Source of the DNA: Paracerasibacillus soli
Lineage (GTDB): Bacteria; Bacillota; Bacilli; Bacillales; Amphibacillaceae
DNA: 64,000 bases
NCBI RefSeq assembly: GCF_034006335.1
Contig: NZ_JAWDIQ010000001.1
Strand: one strand, 5' to 3'
This document shows positions 18,798 to 29,340 of this stretch, one piece after another. Each line of letters begins with the position of its first letter. Position 1 is the stretch's first letter. Made by a program: the position numbers and the translations under genes. A model generated the notes under the pieces. The model did no database searches. It was not told the DNA's origin and saw nothing but the letters and a program-made list of their open reading frames with translations.

Positions 18798-19687
18798 TGC
18801 TATACTTGTTGGTGGCAATTGGATTAGTATAACGGCACAATGATCGAAGCCATTCCAACTGTTTGTAGTAGGGAGAAAGGATCATGAAAAATAAATATGC
18901 CAATTAATGTTGCAACCACTGGTTCAATCGTTGTTAAAATGGAGGCCTTTGATGCTTCAGCTTGATGGAGTCCATACGTATATAATATATAAGCAAATGC
19001 AGTTGGAAGTAGTCCAAGGCCTATACTATAAAATAAGACAGCAGGTTCTATTAGAAGATGAAGTTTTTCTTTAAAAGGAAAAAAAGGTAATAACGTAATT
19101 GCGGCTACGACAAATGTGTATGTTGTAATTGTTAAACTCGTATACTTTTTTAAAGTAAATTTACTAATAATGCTATAGAGTGCATATCCAAAGCCGGAGC
19201 CAATTCCATATATTAAACTTGTATATTGGATAGTATGTAACTGGATTGGTATAAGACCAACAACGAAACAAACACCAATAAATGTAAAAAACAGCGCAAT
19301 CAACTTGTATCGATTCATTTTTTCTCTGAAAAAGAAGACAGACATAATTGTTACAAAGGCTGGTCCTGTATATAATAGCGCTGTCGCAAATGGAATAGAA
19401 GCTAGTTCAATTGTTGTAAACATGCAGAAGTTAAAAAATATAATACTAAAAATACCTGTCCCAATAAAGTAGCGGATATCAAAAATATGCTTTAACTTTA
19501 ATGTTTCTCGTGCGGCAACAAGCATATAACCTAGTAAAATAAATGCAGCAGAAAATGCCCGCAAACTAACTACTTCCATTGGTGTAAATCCGAAATGATA
19601 TAAATTTTTAACAAACCAGCCAATTGTTCCCCAAAGAGCAGCGCCTATAATAATAAACAGATATGCCCGCTTAATCAAAGCAATCAC
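18771..19687 (-). CDS. EamA/DMT-family transporter (frameshifted at the very end)
   Basis: Ten-TM drug/metabolite transporter with two EamA repeats; starts GTG 19687 after GGGAGTG as MIALIKRAYLFIIIGAALWG. Motifs include GPAFVTIMSVFFFREKM and LTTIEPVVATLIGIFIFHD. A missing base near 18832 causes an early stop; repaired, it continues VAVILIQLPP and stops at 18771, inside the shared terminator hairpin. Substrate unknown. Confidence 0.8.
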
Positions 19688-19760
19688 ACACTCCCATCAT
19701 GTATAAAATGATAACCTTTCGTTTAAAATGTTTAAAAGGTATATTAAAAGGGGGATTCAT

Positions 19761-20126
19761 ATGAGTCTTTTTCATATGTTCATCGTTCAAACGAATGAGT
19801 CGATTTTTTCGTTCTTACATATTTTTGGCCTCTCAGATGACATGATTTTTATCATGATTATGTTCATAAGTATATTCGTCTGTTATGTTGTTATAAGACC
19901 ATTTGTATCACTCGTCATCACAATGAAGTCGAAAGCCTTATTAAATTATATGATGACTAGTTTACTATATATGGTTATTTTTTTAAGTGCAGTTTTTTTT
20001 ATTGATCACATACAACCGTACTTTTTTAAATTATTAAAGCTTTCTTTCCAAGCATTAGCCATTTTAGGCTGCCTATTGCTATTTTTCCGTATGTATAAAC
20101 AACTAATGAGGAGATTAAAGCCATAA
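19761..20126 (+). CDS. Hypothetical membrane protein, three or four TM segments
   Basis: 122 residues from ATG 19761 behind AAGGGGG. Hydrophobic segments near residues 28-48, 62-84 and 90-105 with a basic C-terminus (RMYKQLMRRLKP). I do not recognise it. Divergent from the EamA gene. Confidence 0.55.
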   Translation: MSLFHMFIVQTNESIFSFLHIFGLSDDMIFIMIMFISIFVCYVVIRPFVSLVITMKSKALLNYMMTSLLYMVIFLSAVFFIDHIQPYFFKLLKLSFQALAILGCLLLFFRMYKQLMRRLKP

Positions 20127-20367
20127 TTCATAGAAAGAGCTTATTTTCCGCTTATATTATGTTCCTATCAGTCTCTCGTGTAACTCATTCACATTTCTCT
20201 ATTCAAAGTAGCTGTGATTTGTGTGAAATGATGTGTTCATATATTACGGGGTTTATATATTAGCTTTCAGGAACTACATGTGTACGATTACTTACGAAGT
20301 AGAATAACTTCAGTAATTTTTCATGAACAACCTTCCTCGTATATAAATAGCCTGTGAAAATAAAGAA

Positions 20368-20391
20368 TTGCACATGGCAATTCATGTGCAA
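20368..20391. terminator. Hairpin at the end of ykyB
   Basis: TTGCACATG (20368-20376) and CATGTGCAA (20383-20391), loop of 6. Weak T run. The stretch 20127-20367 holds no gene. Confidence 0.5.
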
Positions 20392-20404
20392 CATTTAAAT
20401 TAAA

Positions 20405-20877
20405 TTATCTGCGAATGGCGCGGTTAGTTGGCGGCCATTCCATTTTACCTAAAGAAGATGGCGTAAAGTAGGAAGAATAACGCGTTTTTCGTGTAGATGA
20501 TTTTCTCTCTTCTTCTTTCCAATCTATGTATTCATAGATTACTTTTTTCGCTACTGATAAAGACATCTTCGTTTGAGGATTGCGATATTTATGATCTAAT
20601 TTACCTAGATGTTTCAGGTCTTTGAAGTCTTCTTTTGTAGGGGAATGTGAAAAAAATAATTGCCTACTTCAACTAATAATGTTGAATGTTGATTACTAAA
20701 CTTTGGGTTGTCCGAAAAATGTAATCCGATTCTCTTTGCCCTTTTTTCTTGTAACAACTTTTGTATTGCTTCTCTTTTTATCGTGTACAAATGCTGTGGC
20801 TCGGGTGCAGTTTTAGCATGCCGATTTACTGTAAAGATAGCTTTTGCTAGGTCCTGAACGGAAGTTTCCTGGTTCAT
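20405..20877 (-). CDS. ykyB: YkyB-like protein (frameshifted)
   Basis: Repaired product of about 157 residues: N-terminal part ends VEVGNYFFHIPP, then in the next frame TKEDFKDLKHLGKLDHKYRN and a C-terminus ending WPPTNRAIRR. The shift is near 20640. Soluble; function unknown. Its place next to ykuE and ykuF matches the B. subtilis order, although ykuC and ykuD, which lie between them there, are absent. Confidence 0.85.
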
Positions 20878-21060
20878 GCTGCGACCTCCTCTCTTAATAT
20901 ATTTTTATATAGGAATATAATGAAATTACTATTTGCAAGTGTGTATTGTATCAAGTAAAATCATTTTTCTACTACTCTAATCGTATATCAAAGCCTGTAC
21001 ACGCGCAAGTGACACAACGTATTGGCTTACTTCTTTTTAAAGATAGCAAAGGAAAAGAAT

Positions 21061-21915
21061 TTAGAAAGCGGATGCTAATGTATAAACATGAATTTCTGGT
21101 TTTGCATAAGAAACGGTAAGGAAGTCTTGTCGTTCCGATACCTTTATTCACATAAAGTATAAAATTCTCTTTGTTTAATTCATATTTTCCTTGAATATAT
21201 TGTTGTGCGTATGCTGGTGTATAGAGATGACCGACAATTGGGAATCTGACTTGTCCACCATGACTATGCCCAGAGAGCTGAACATCAATTGGGTAGTTCT
21301 TAGCTATATTTGCAAAATCTGGTTCATGTGCCAAAAGAACCGTAAATAAATCGGGATTGGTATGTTGTAATGCTTTTTGCAAGTCAGGACTTCCTAAGAT
21401 AACATCGTCTACACCTGCAATAAGTATTCGGTCAAATCTTTTTCAATAACAGCATGTTCGTTTACAAGTAATCTGAAACCAGCTTGTTTCATTACATTTT
21501 TTAAAATATCCGTTCCATAACCGCCATGGTCATGATTACCATAAATTGAAAATTTACCATAAGGTGCCTTTATTCTAGCTAAAATAGAAGTAATGTCATC
21601 GTTCCAATTATATGTATCGGGTCTATCAACAAAGTCACCTGTGAAAACGACGATATCAGGTGATTGATTATTTATCGTTTGAACAAGTTCTTGAAATTGC
21701 TCTAATGTATAATGAAAACCAATATGTGTATCAGAGAATTGAATAATTTTCATTCCGTGATACGATTTTGGAATCTTTGTAGAGCGAATCGTTTCGTTAT
21801 TTATTTGAAGTAACCTTGGTTCGATATTACGAGCGTAATGATACGTTCCTCCACTCACTCCTAATAATGTAAGAAAACCTCCGATTAATCGCTTCATAAA
21901 AGTTCTCCTGTCCAT
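21061..21915 (-). CDS. ykuE: Tat-exported metallophosphoesterase YkuE (two frameshifts)
   Basis: Calcineurin-like phosphoesterase. N-terminus MDRRTFMKRLIGG has the twin-arginine motif; in B. subtilis YkuE is a Tat (TatAyCy) substrate bound to the cell wall. Metal-site motifs: FSDTHIGF, VFTGDFVD, YGNHDHGGYG, LLAHEPD and LSGHSHGGQ, so all five family blocks are present. Shifts near 21395 and 21110; repaired end reads YAKPEIHVYTL. About 284 residues. Confidence 0.9.
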
Positions 21916-22011
21916 TCACATATTATCCTTCCTACTACGCTACGGTTCTTAAATTATAGCACGGAAAACATTGCAAATAAAAATAAATGATAAGAATAAG
22001 CGTAAATTCCT

Positions 22012-22040
22012 TTGACTTTATATGCTATCAACAATACGAT
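22012..22040 (+). promoter_or_regulatory. Sigma-A promoter of ykuF
   Basis: TTGACT (22012-22017), 17 bases, TACGAT (22035-22040), 36 bases before the ykuF start. Confidence 0.6.
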
Positions 22041-22078
22041 GTTTTTATAATGTGTATGATACAAGGGGGAAGAACATG

Positions 22079-22846
22079 ATGAAACAAAAGACAGTTATTG
22101 TGACAGGAAGCTCAAGTGGGATGGGTAAATATATGGCAAGAAAGTTTGCACAAGAAGGGGCAAATGTTGTCATAACAGGGAGAAATGAAGAGAAGCTTAC
22201 ACGAGCGAAAAAAGAAATGGAAGAAAGTGCAACTGGTAGAATATTAATGGTTCCAATGGATGTGAGAAAGACGGAGGATGTAGAACGTTTAGTATCGGAA
22301 ACGGTGGATACTTTTGGCTCGATTGATTATTTAGTAAACAATGCTGCTGGAAATTTTATTTGTGCAGCAGAAGATTTATCATATAACGGTTGGAATTCTG
22401 TCATCGATATAGTTTTAAATGGTACGTTTTACTGTTCACAAGCTGTAGGTAAATATTGGATAAAAAACAATATTAAAGGTGCAATTTTAAATATGGTTGC
22501 AACGTATTCCTGGAATGCAGGTGCTGGTGTCATTCATTCTTCTGCGGCAAAGGCAGGAGTTCTCAATATGACAAGAACTCTAGCGGTTGAGTGGGGTACA
22601 AAGTACGGTATAAGGGTGAATGCAATTGCTCCTGGCCCGATTGAACGTACAGGCGGTGCGGAAGTGTTATTTTTGTCGGAAGAAATGGCCCAGAGGACTG
22701 TTGATTCCGTTCCATTAAAGCGTCTTGGGAAGCCGGAAGAAATAGCACAATTAGCATATTTTATGTTTTCGGATCATGCAACATATATGAATGGAGAAGT
22801 CGTAACGTTAGATGGAGGACAATGGTTAAATAAGTTTCCTTTTTAA
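22079..22846 (+). CDS. fadH: Short-chain dehydrogenase, 2,4-dienoyl-CoA reductase YkuF/FadH
   Basis: 255 residues. Rossmann motif TGSSSGMGKYMA, NNAAGNF core, and the C-terminal LDGGQWL typical of the FadH/YkuF group. NADPH-dependent reduction of 2,4-dienoyl-CoA during beta-oxidation of unsaturated fatty acids. The SDR active site is altered: the usual YxxxK is HSSAAKAG, as in other dienoyl-CoA reductases. ATG 22076 and 22079 are both possible behind AAGGGGG. Confidence 0.85.
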   Translation: MKQKTVIVTGSSSGMGKYMARKFAQEGANVVITGRNEEKLTRAKKEMEESATGRILMVPMDVRKTEDVERLVSETVDTFGSIDYLVNNAAGNFICAAEDLSYNGWNSVIDIVLNGTFYCSQAVGKYWIKNNIKGAILNMVATYSWNAGAGVIHSSAAKAGVLNMTRTLAVEWGTKYGIRVNAIAPGPIERTGGAEVLFLSEEMAQRTVDSVPLKRLGKPEEIAQLAYFMFSDHATYMNGEVVTLDGGQWLNKFPF

Positions 22847-22943
22847 TGTTAAGTATTTCTTTTTTGCTTATGGATGAACTATGGTAAACTGAATATGGGT
22901 GTATTTTAACCTTTTAAAGGAGTCTCTAAAGGGGGCGTTAGTC

Positions 22944-23387
22944 ATGAACATGATACATCAGGCTATCATGAATATTAATGTAGGGGATTTAATGATACCT
23001 GCTGAGAAAGTAGCCCATGTACAAATTAGTAATCCATTAGAACATGCATTGCTCGTACTTGTAAAATCAGGATATTCAGCAGTTCCAGTTTTAGATTCGT
23101 CATATAAACTAAAAGGAATTATTGGTAAATCAATCATTATCAATCAAACACTTGGATTAGAACGATTTGAATTCGAAAAGTTATCTGAGATGAAGGTACA
23201 AGAAGTAATGGATGAGGATATTCCAACTTTATCAAAAGAAGTTTCATTTATAGAAGGATTAAAAGCTGTCATTAACACACCATTTGTTTGTGTTACAGAT
23301 CAAGAAGGTTACTTTGATGGCATATTAACAAGAAGAGCAATTTTGAAATTTGTAAGAGATGATTTTTATTCAATTGAAAATAAATGA
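22944..23387 (+). CDS. cbpB: CBS-domain protein CbpB/YkuL (c-di-AMP binding)
   Basis: 147 residues with two CBS repeats: SGYSAVPVLDSSYKLKGIIG and the second ending TDQEGYFDGILTRRAILK. In Listeria and Bacillus the ortholog binds c-di-AMP and, when free, activates the (p)ppGpp synthetase Rel. ATG 22944 follows AAGGGGG by 8 bases; the longer reading from 22899 lacks a ribosome site. A strong terminator follows. Confidence 0.85.
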   Translation: MNMIHQAIMNINVGDLMIPAEKVAHVQISNPLEHALLVLVKSGYSAVPVLDSSYKLKGIIGKSIIINQTLGLERFEFEKLSEMKVQEVMDEDIPTLSKEVSFIEGLKAVINTPFVCVTDQEGYFDGILTRRAILKFVRDDFYSIENK

Positions 23388-23423
23388 ATTGATATCACAG
23401 GTAACACGACTTTTACTAAAAAT

Positions 23424-23467
23424 AGACCCTGCAATTTTAAATTGAAAATTGCAGGGTCTATTTTTTA
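23424..23467 (+). terminator. Terminator after cbpB
   Basis: Perfect 15-bp stem AGACCCTGCAATTTT / AAAATTGCAGGGTCT with a 6-base loop and ATTTTTTA tail. Confidence 0.92.
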
Positions 23468-23551
23468 TATCCTATTTTAATACAATATGTATATGGAAAA
23501 GGAATCGGGTGACAATAAACGTGAATTGCAAGTTTAAAGGAGTGAGATAAA

Positions 23552-23794
23552 TTGGCTAGAATTGGTGTAGAACCTACATTAACTGCTGTGAAAGAAGAAC
23601 TGCAAGCTATGGGACATGAAGTAATCGATTTGCATTCTGAAGCGGATTCTGCAAATTGTGATTGCTGTATTATTACTGGACAAGACAAGGACATAATGGG
23701 AATACAAGATGCAATTATTGCTGGACCTGTTATTAATGCAGAGGGTCAAACCGCAGAAGAAGTAGTCCAAAAAGTACATGAAAAGTTAAGTTGA
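23552..23794 (+). CDS. ykuS: UPF0180 protein YkuS
   Basis: 80 residues from TTG 23552 behind AAAGGAG. ARIGVEPTLTAVKEELQ and CDCCIITGQDKDIMGIQD are typical of YkuS; function unknown. Conserved neighbour order in Bacillaceae. Followed by a terminator. Confidence 0.88.
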   Translation: MARIGVEPTLTAVKEELQAMGHEVIDLHSEADSANCDCCIITGQDKDIMGIQDAIIAGPVINAEGQTAEEVVQKVHEKLS

Positions 23795-23801
23795 TTCTCA
23801 C

Positions 23802-23826
23802 AAGGGCCAAAAAGGGCCCTTTTTTA
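23802..23826 (+). terminator. Terminator after ykuS
   Basis: AAGGGCC, 5-base loop, GGGCCCTT, then T run. Confidence 0.85.
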
Positions 23827-23966
23827 AATGGCTTCTTGTATCTACTAACTTTAACCTATCAAATACATTTATATTTTACAGTGATATGTTTAAAGAAATA
23901 GCATATGGGAAATAATGTTATAACGATTAGTAATTGTGTCAAATTATTATCATTTTCGATTAAGTT

Positions 23967-23981
23967 AGATAATTATTTTGA
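23967..23981. promoter_or_regulatory. PerR-box-like site over the ykuU -35
   Basis: AGATAAT-T-ATTTTGA matches 10 of 14 arm positions of the PerR box (TTATAAT-N-ATTATAA) and overlaps the -35 box. Peroxide control of a peroxiredoxin would make sense but is inference. Confidence 0.3.
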
Positions 23982-24006
23982 CTTCAACTTTGATCTTACC
24001 TATAAT
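23978..24006 (+). promoter_or_regulatory. Sigma-A promoter of ykuU
   Basis: TTGACT (23978-23983), exactly 17 bases, TATAAT (24001-24006), 42 bases before the ATG. Confidence 0.8.
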
Positions 24007-24048
24007 GCAAGGTGGTAGACCAATTACATATTTGGAGGGATTTTACTT

Positions 24049-24597
24049 ATGGCAGAAAGAATGGTTGGTAAACAAGCGCCGCATTTTGAAATGGATGCCG
24101 TCATGCCAAATAAAGAATTTGGTAAAGTTAGTCTTAAACAGAATATGAAAGATGAAAAATGGACAGTACTTTTCTTCTACCCAATGGATTTTACTTTTGT
24201 ATGTCCGACAGAAATTACAGCAATGTCAGACAGGTATGATGAATTTGAGGATTTAGATGCAGAGGTAATTGGTGTATCAACAGATACTATTCATACGCAT
24301 AAAGCGTGGATAAACACATCGAGAGAAGACAATGGATTAGGTGAATTAGCCTACCCGCTTGCAGCTGATACCAATCACGTTGTATCGAGAGAATATGGTG
24401 TTTTAATTGAAGAAGAGGGAATATCATTAAGAGGGCTATTTATTATTAATCCAGAAGGTGAATTACAATATCAAACTGTATTTCATAATAATATAGGTAG
24501 AGATGTAGATGAAACATTACGTGTCCTACAAGCACTGCAAACTGGTGGGCTTTGTCCGGCAAATTGGAGGCCAGGACAAACGACTTTAGAAGTATAA
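24049..24597 (+). CDS. ykuU: 2-Cys peroxiredoxin YkuU
   Basis: 182 residues. Peroxidatic cysteine in FTFVCPTEI (near residue 52) and resolving cysteine in GGLCPANW near the C-terminus mark a typical 2-Cys AhpC/Prx1 enzyme, reducing H2O2 and organic peroxides in the cytosol. Good ribosome site GGAGGG. Separated from ykuV by a 217-base spacer with no convincing gene. Confidence 0.92.
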   Translation: MAERMVGKQAPHFEMDAVMPNKEFGKVSLKQNMKDEKWTVLFFYPMDFTFVCPTEITAMSDRYDEFEDLDAEVIGVSTDTIHTHKAWINTSREDNGLGELAYPLAADTNHVVSREYGVLIEEEGISLRGLFIINPEGELQYQTVFHNNIGRDVDETLRVLQALQTGGLCPANWRPGQTTLEV

Positions 24598-24814
24598 TAG
24601 TTTAAGGATTTGTGAGCAATCTAATCATTTCGTTTAAGTTCTTCGTTCCCACTGTATGTACGTAGCACTGTATATGGAACAGTTTATTCCCTCACTTAAA
24701 GCTCTTAGCTTTTTTAATAAATGTGACGGATAGTCCTGTTCTTTGATTTTATGGCATAAAAACGAATGGATATGAAGCATGTTGTTTTTCTTTCGACAAT
24801 AGGAGGGGACCAAC

Positions 24815-25267
24815 TTGAAATTAAGAGAGCCAATGCCAGAATTGACTGGTGCAACGGTGTGGCTAAATAGTGATCCCATTAATAAAGAAGATCTGCTGCA
24901 CCATAAACCGACATTGATTCATTATTGGTCTGTGAGTTGTGGTTTATGTAAGGAAGCAATGCCAAATGTGAATGAATTTCGTGATGAGTATAAAGATGAA
25001 TTAAACGTCATTGCAGTTCATATACCTCGTTCTGAAAAGGATTTAAATATAGATCAGATTAAAGAAGTAGCAAAAGAACATGATATTACACAACCAATCT
25101 TTGTTGATAATGATCATAAGTTATCGGATGTATTTGATAATCAGTATGTTCCGGCCTATTATGTCTTTGATAAAGACGGGTTGTTACGTCACTTTCAAGC
25201 GGGTGGCGGAGGTATGAAAATGTTAAGGAAAAGAGTAAATCGTGTATTAGGCAAAACAGTTAAATAA
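24815..25267 (+). CDS. ykuV: Thiol-disulfide oxidoreductase YkuV
   Basis: 150 residues, thioredoxin fold. Active site SCGLCKEAMP (CxxC) and cis-proline region NQYVPAYYVFD. No signal peptide, so cytosolic, as B. subtilis YkuV. TTG start at 24815 behind AGGAGGGG. Probably partners the peroxiredoxin upstream in thiol homeostasis. Confidence 0.9.
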   Translation: MKLREPMPELTGATVWLNSDPINKEDLLHHKPTLIHYWSVSCGLCKEAMPNVNEFRDEYKDELNVIAVHIPRSEKDLNIDQIKEVAKEHDITQPIFVDNDHKLSDVFDNQYVPAYYVFDKDGLLRHFQAGGGGMKMLRKRVNRVLGKTVK

Positions 25268-25271
25268 AATC

Positions 25272-25304
25272 ATAGCTCTAACCAATTGGTTAGAGCTATT
25301 TTTT
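25272..25304 (+). terminator. Terminator after ykuV
   Basis: ATAGCTCTAACC / GGTTAGAGCTAT, 4-base loop, T run. Confidence 0.9.
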
Positions 25305-25450
25305 ACTGTTAAATATAGTGTAATAATTGAAAAACAAAAAAGTTTTAAAAATATTAGGCGTAATATGTAGCAATTTATTTCGCAAACCGTTATATTAGTA
25401 ATTATGAAAATATAAATTATAAAATATATCACAACGAGGGGAGATCATAT

Positions 25451-27226
25451 TTGGATACATTTAAAAAGTTGAAGCCATTTTATTGGCCACACAAAAGATA
25501 CTTTTTTCTTTCTTTATTTTTCTTGTTTTTTGTAACAGCCATAACAGTGGTATATCCAATTATTTTGCAATTAACAATTGATGAGGTTGTTAGCAAACAA
25601 AATTACGCTTTAATTCCGTATATAGCGATAATATTTTTAGGACTAATGGTAATAAAGGGATTTGCCACTTTTTTTTCACCAGTATTTAGGGGATTTATTT
25701 GGTGTAACAGCGGTTTATGAAATAAGAAATGCACTTTATGAAAAACTACAAGTTTTGTCATTTAAATATTATGACAATGCTAAAACAGGAGATATTATGT
25801 CTCGTTTAACATCTGATGTGGAAGGATTTCGATTTTTCCTTTCTCTAGGATTTGCGGAGTTAATACGCATTTTATTGTTAATTGGACTAAGTTTAGGAAT
25901 TATGTTCTATTATTCCATCCCACTTACTCTTGTTACGATGGCGGCAATGCCATTTTTAGTTTTCGTTGTTCTTCGTTTTGATAAGCGTGTACATCCAGCA
26001 TTTCGGAGGATTCGGAAATCATTTGGACGGCTAAATACACGCGTGCAAGAAAATATAAGTGGTATGCATACGGTAAAGTCATTATCTAGAGAAGAGTTTG
26101 AAATTAATCGTTTTTCGTCAAGTAACGGGAATTATCGCGAAAATTATTTGAAAACATCCAATATATGGGCAAAGTATTTTCCGTTAATGGAGTTCATTGG
26201 TAACTTCTGTGCCGTAGCGCTCTTAGCTTTTGGTGGATATTTAGTAATTAATAATCAACTTGATTTAGGTGCGCTCGTCGCATTCTTTAGTTTAGTATGG
26301 TATATTATGGGGCCGCTAATGAACTTAGGATTTGTCGTAAATATGTTTTCACAAGCAAAAGCCTCAGGTGAACGATTAAATGAAATCCTTGATGCAAAAG
26401 AAGATATTGTTGAAAAGGAAGATGCAATAGATCATCCAATTAAAGGGCATGTGGCATTTCATAATGTAACTTTAACATATGTCAAAGACGATGATATGGC
26501 ATTACATAATATTACATTCGATGCCCCACCAGGAAAAGTAATTGGTCTAATTGGAGCAACAGGTTCTGGTAAAACGAGTATTACACAATTAATCACCCGC
26601 TTTTATGAACAGAGACTGGTGAAGTACTTGTTGATGGTCGGCCAGTTGATGCCTATACACTAAAGTCACTACGAAAGCATATTGGGTTTGTATTACAAGA
26701 ATCATTTTTATTTTCCACCACCATTCGCGAAAACATCGCTTATGGAAATCCGAATGTAACGGAAGAACAAATCATCGATGCCGCGAAACGCGCTCAAGCA
26801 CATGACTTCATAATGGCGATGCCGAAAGGATATGACACAATGCTTGGAGAACGTGGAATGGGCCTATCAGGTGGTCAAAAACAACGAATTGCTATTGCAC
26901 GAGCAATTTGCATTGATCCAAGTATACTCGTACTTGATGATGCAACATCTGCAGTAGATATGGAAACAGAGTTTAAAATACAAAAGGCACTAAAAGAAGT
27001 AATGACAGATAGAACGACATTTATCATTGCACACCGAATATCATCATTAAAACATGCCGATGAGATTATCGTACTTGATGAAGGAAAAATAATTGAACGT
27101 GGTACGCATGATGAATTATTGCAAATTAACGGGACGTATGAGCGAATATATAAAATTCAATATCAAGATCGAGAGGCCATCATGGGTGCGGTTGGTGTTG
27201 AAGGAAAGGCGGGGCTAAAAGCGTGA
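25451..27226 (+). CDS. yknU: ABC exporter half-transporter YknU-like (frameshifts)
   Basis: Type IV ABC exporter subunit of about 590 residues: six-TM membrane domain, then ATPase with Walker A GATGSGKTS, signature LSGGQKQR and Walker B ILVLDDATSA, H-loop IIAHR. Shifts near 25675 and 26622 each need one base. TTG start after GAGGGGAG. Its stop overlaps the start of the next half-transporter (GTGA), so the two form a heterodimer, as YknU/YknV in B. subtilis. Substrate unknown; multidrug or peptide export is likely. Confidence 0.88.
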
Positions 27227-29052
27227 GTAAAGCGAAACAAAAGCAAAGCAAAAATCGCCATTTAAAACGGTTTTATTATACGATTGATCAAGCAATTGAA
27301 AAACCATTTAACTGGAAGCAAATGTGGCGTCTGTTAGTTTATTTAAAACCATATTCTAAAAATTACTTGCCGGGTGCAATTTTGATGATGCTTGTATCAA
27401 CTGCTGTGCGCTTAGCTGTCCCTATTTTAATTGGGCAAGTAGCGATAGATATAGCGATTGCTAAAAAGGACCCGACATTATTAACTTATTTAGTAATTAT
27501 CATTGGTGTTTTATATGCTATAAATTACGTGGGCAATATATATCGAATTAAATGGGTGAATTTACTTGGGCAAAATGTTATTTATGATTTAAGGCAACAT
27601 TTATTTACGCATGTTCAACGCTTATCACATCGATTTTTTGATTCACGTTCAGCAGGGTCAATATTAGTACGCATTATGAATGATACAAACTCATTACAAG
27701 AATTATTTACAAATGGAATTATTAACCTGTTAATGGACGTTATTACATTAATAGGTATAATCGTCATTTTATTCTCATTAAGTCCAAAACTAGCTTTAGC
27801 AATCCTAGTAATCTTGCCGCTCATGTTCTATATTTCTACAAGATTGCGAAGAAATATTAGAAGATCTTGGCAGCGGGTAAGAATCCAACAATCACGAATG
27901 AACTCTCACCTTAATGAGAGCATTCAAGGTATTCGTATTACGCAATCCTTCACACAGGAAAAAGAGAATACCGAATACTTTTACGGTGTAAACTATGATA
28001 ATTTTGATAGTTGGCGAGATGCATCAAAAAAGAGTGCAATGTTTCGCCCGTTAGTTGAACTATGTAATGCAATTGGTACAATTATTTTAATAACGTACGG
28101 TGCCCATTTGATTATTACAGGAGATATTCAAATTGGGACATTTGTTACATTTGCATTTTTCTTAGGAATGTTTTTTGGGATCCAATCTCGCGCCTTGGCC
28201 AGATGTATAATCAATTGTTAATGGCAATGGCAGCTTCTGAAAGGATATTTGAATATTTGGATGAACAGCCAAATGTAGCACAAAAGAAGGATGCACACCA
28301 ATTGGAGTCAATGAAAGGGGATATCAAATTCGAAAATGTACAGTTTTCGTATGATGATAGTCGAATTGCATTACATGATATCTCTATAGACATCAAAGCG
28401 GGGCAGACTGTAGCACTTGTTGGTCATACGGGAAGTGGGAAATCTACTATTGCGAATTTAATAAGTCGCTTCTATGATCCAACGAAAGGTGCCGTGAAAA
28501 TAGATGGATATGATTTACGTGATATTGATTTAAGGCATTTACGTAGACATATTAGTGTTGTCCTACAAGATACATTCATCTTTTCGGGCACCATTATGGA
28601 GAATATACGTTTTGGTGGCCAGATGCAACTGATGAGGAAGTAATAGAGGCAGCTATAACTGTAGGAGCCGATGATTTTATCCAGCGTCTTGCAAATGGTT
28701 ATGAAACGGAAGTAGAAGAAAGAGGGAATATTCTATCTGCTGGTGAGCGACAGCTACTATCCTTTGCCCGTGCGTTATTAGCTGATCCAACTATTTTAAT
28801 TCTTGATGAAGCAACTGCGAGTATTGATACGGAAACTGAAGTAAAAATACAAGAAGCTTTAAAAAGGCTTTTAAAAGGCAGAACTGCTATCATGATTGCG
28901 CACCGGTTATCTACAATCCGTGAAGCAGACAATATTTATGTATTAGAGCAGGGAGAATTCTAGAAAATGGTAACCATGAGCAATTAATCAAATTAAAAGG
29001 GGAATATTATGAGCTTGTAAAATCACAATTTGAGATGCTTGATGCCATTTGA
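27223..29052 (+). CDS. yknV: ABC exporter half-transporter YknV-like (frameshifts)
   Basis: Partner of the preceding gene, about 610 residues. Six-TM domain, Walker A GHTGSGKST, Walker B TILILDEATAS, H-loop MIAHRLST. The signature here reads LSAGERQL rather than LSGGQ, and the partner has canonical LSGGQ, so the dimer has one degenerate and one consensus ATP site, common in heterodimeric exporters. Shifts near 28195, 28612 and 28955 (short homopolymers). Confidence 0.88.
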
Positions 29053-29057
29053 TAAAG

Positions 29058-29095
29058 GCGGGGAGAAACTAAGAAATCTTTCTTCCCGCTTTTTT
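29058..29095 (+). terminator. Terminator after yknV
   Basis: GCGGGGAGAAA / TTTCTTCCCGC followed by TTTTTTG. Confidence 0.85.
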
Positions 29096-29204
29096 GTATG
29101 AAGGAAAGCGTCGTCCACTTATACTTATAGGTTTTAACTGGTTGAAAGATCCTACATCAAAAGTACAAGTGGATTGAAGTATGATAGTTGGGTGAGATTG
29201 ACAA

Positions 29205-29280
29205 TTATTAAAAGCAGATTTGTTCAATCACAATTAATAGGGGAATTGTGAAACTACCACTGATTGAAGTTTCACTTTAT
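29205..29280. repeat. Dispersed GTTTCAC repeat, copy b (upstream of ktrC)
   Basis: TTAAAAGCAGATTTGTTCAAT, TAGGGGAATTGTGAAACT, then ACTGATTGAAGTTTCACTT; GTGAAACT pairs with AGTTTCAC. Sixty bases before the ktrC start. Same family as 15187 and 40804. Confidence 0.65.
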
Positions 29281-29340
29281 GATCAGATTAAGTTTATGTT
29301 AAAATAATGAGGAGTTAATATCATTTACGGAGGATACAAC

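Noticed and set aside
24634..24765. Minus-strand ORF between ykuU and ykuV
   Set aside because: Its start lies inside ykuV, no ribosome site is seen at the inner ATG, and it runs antisense across the ykuV leader; likely chance.
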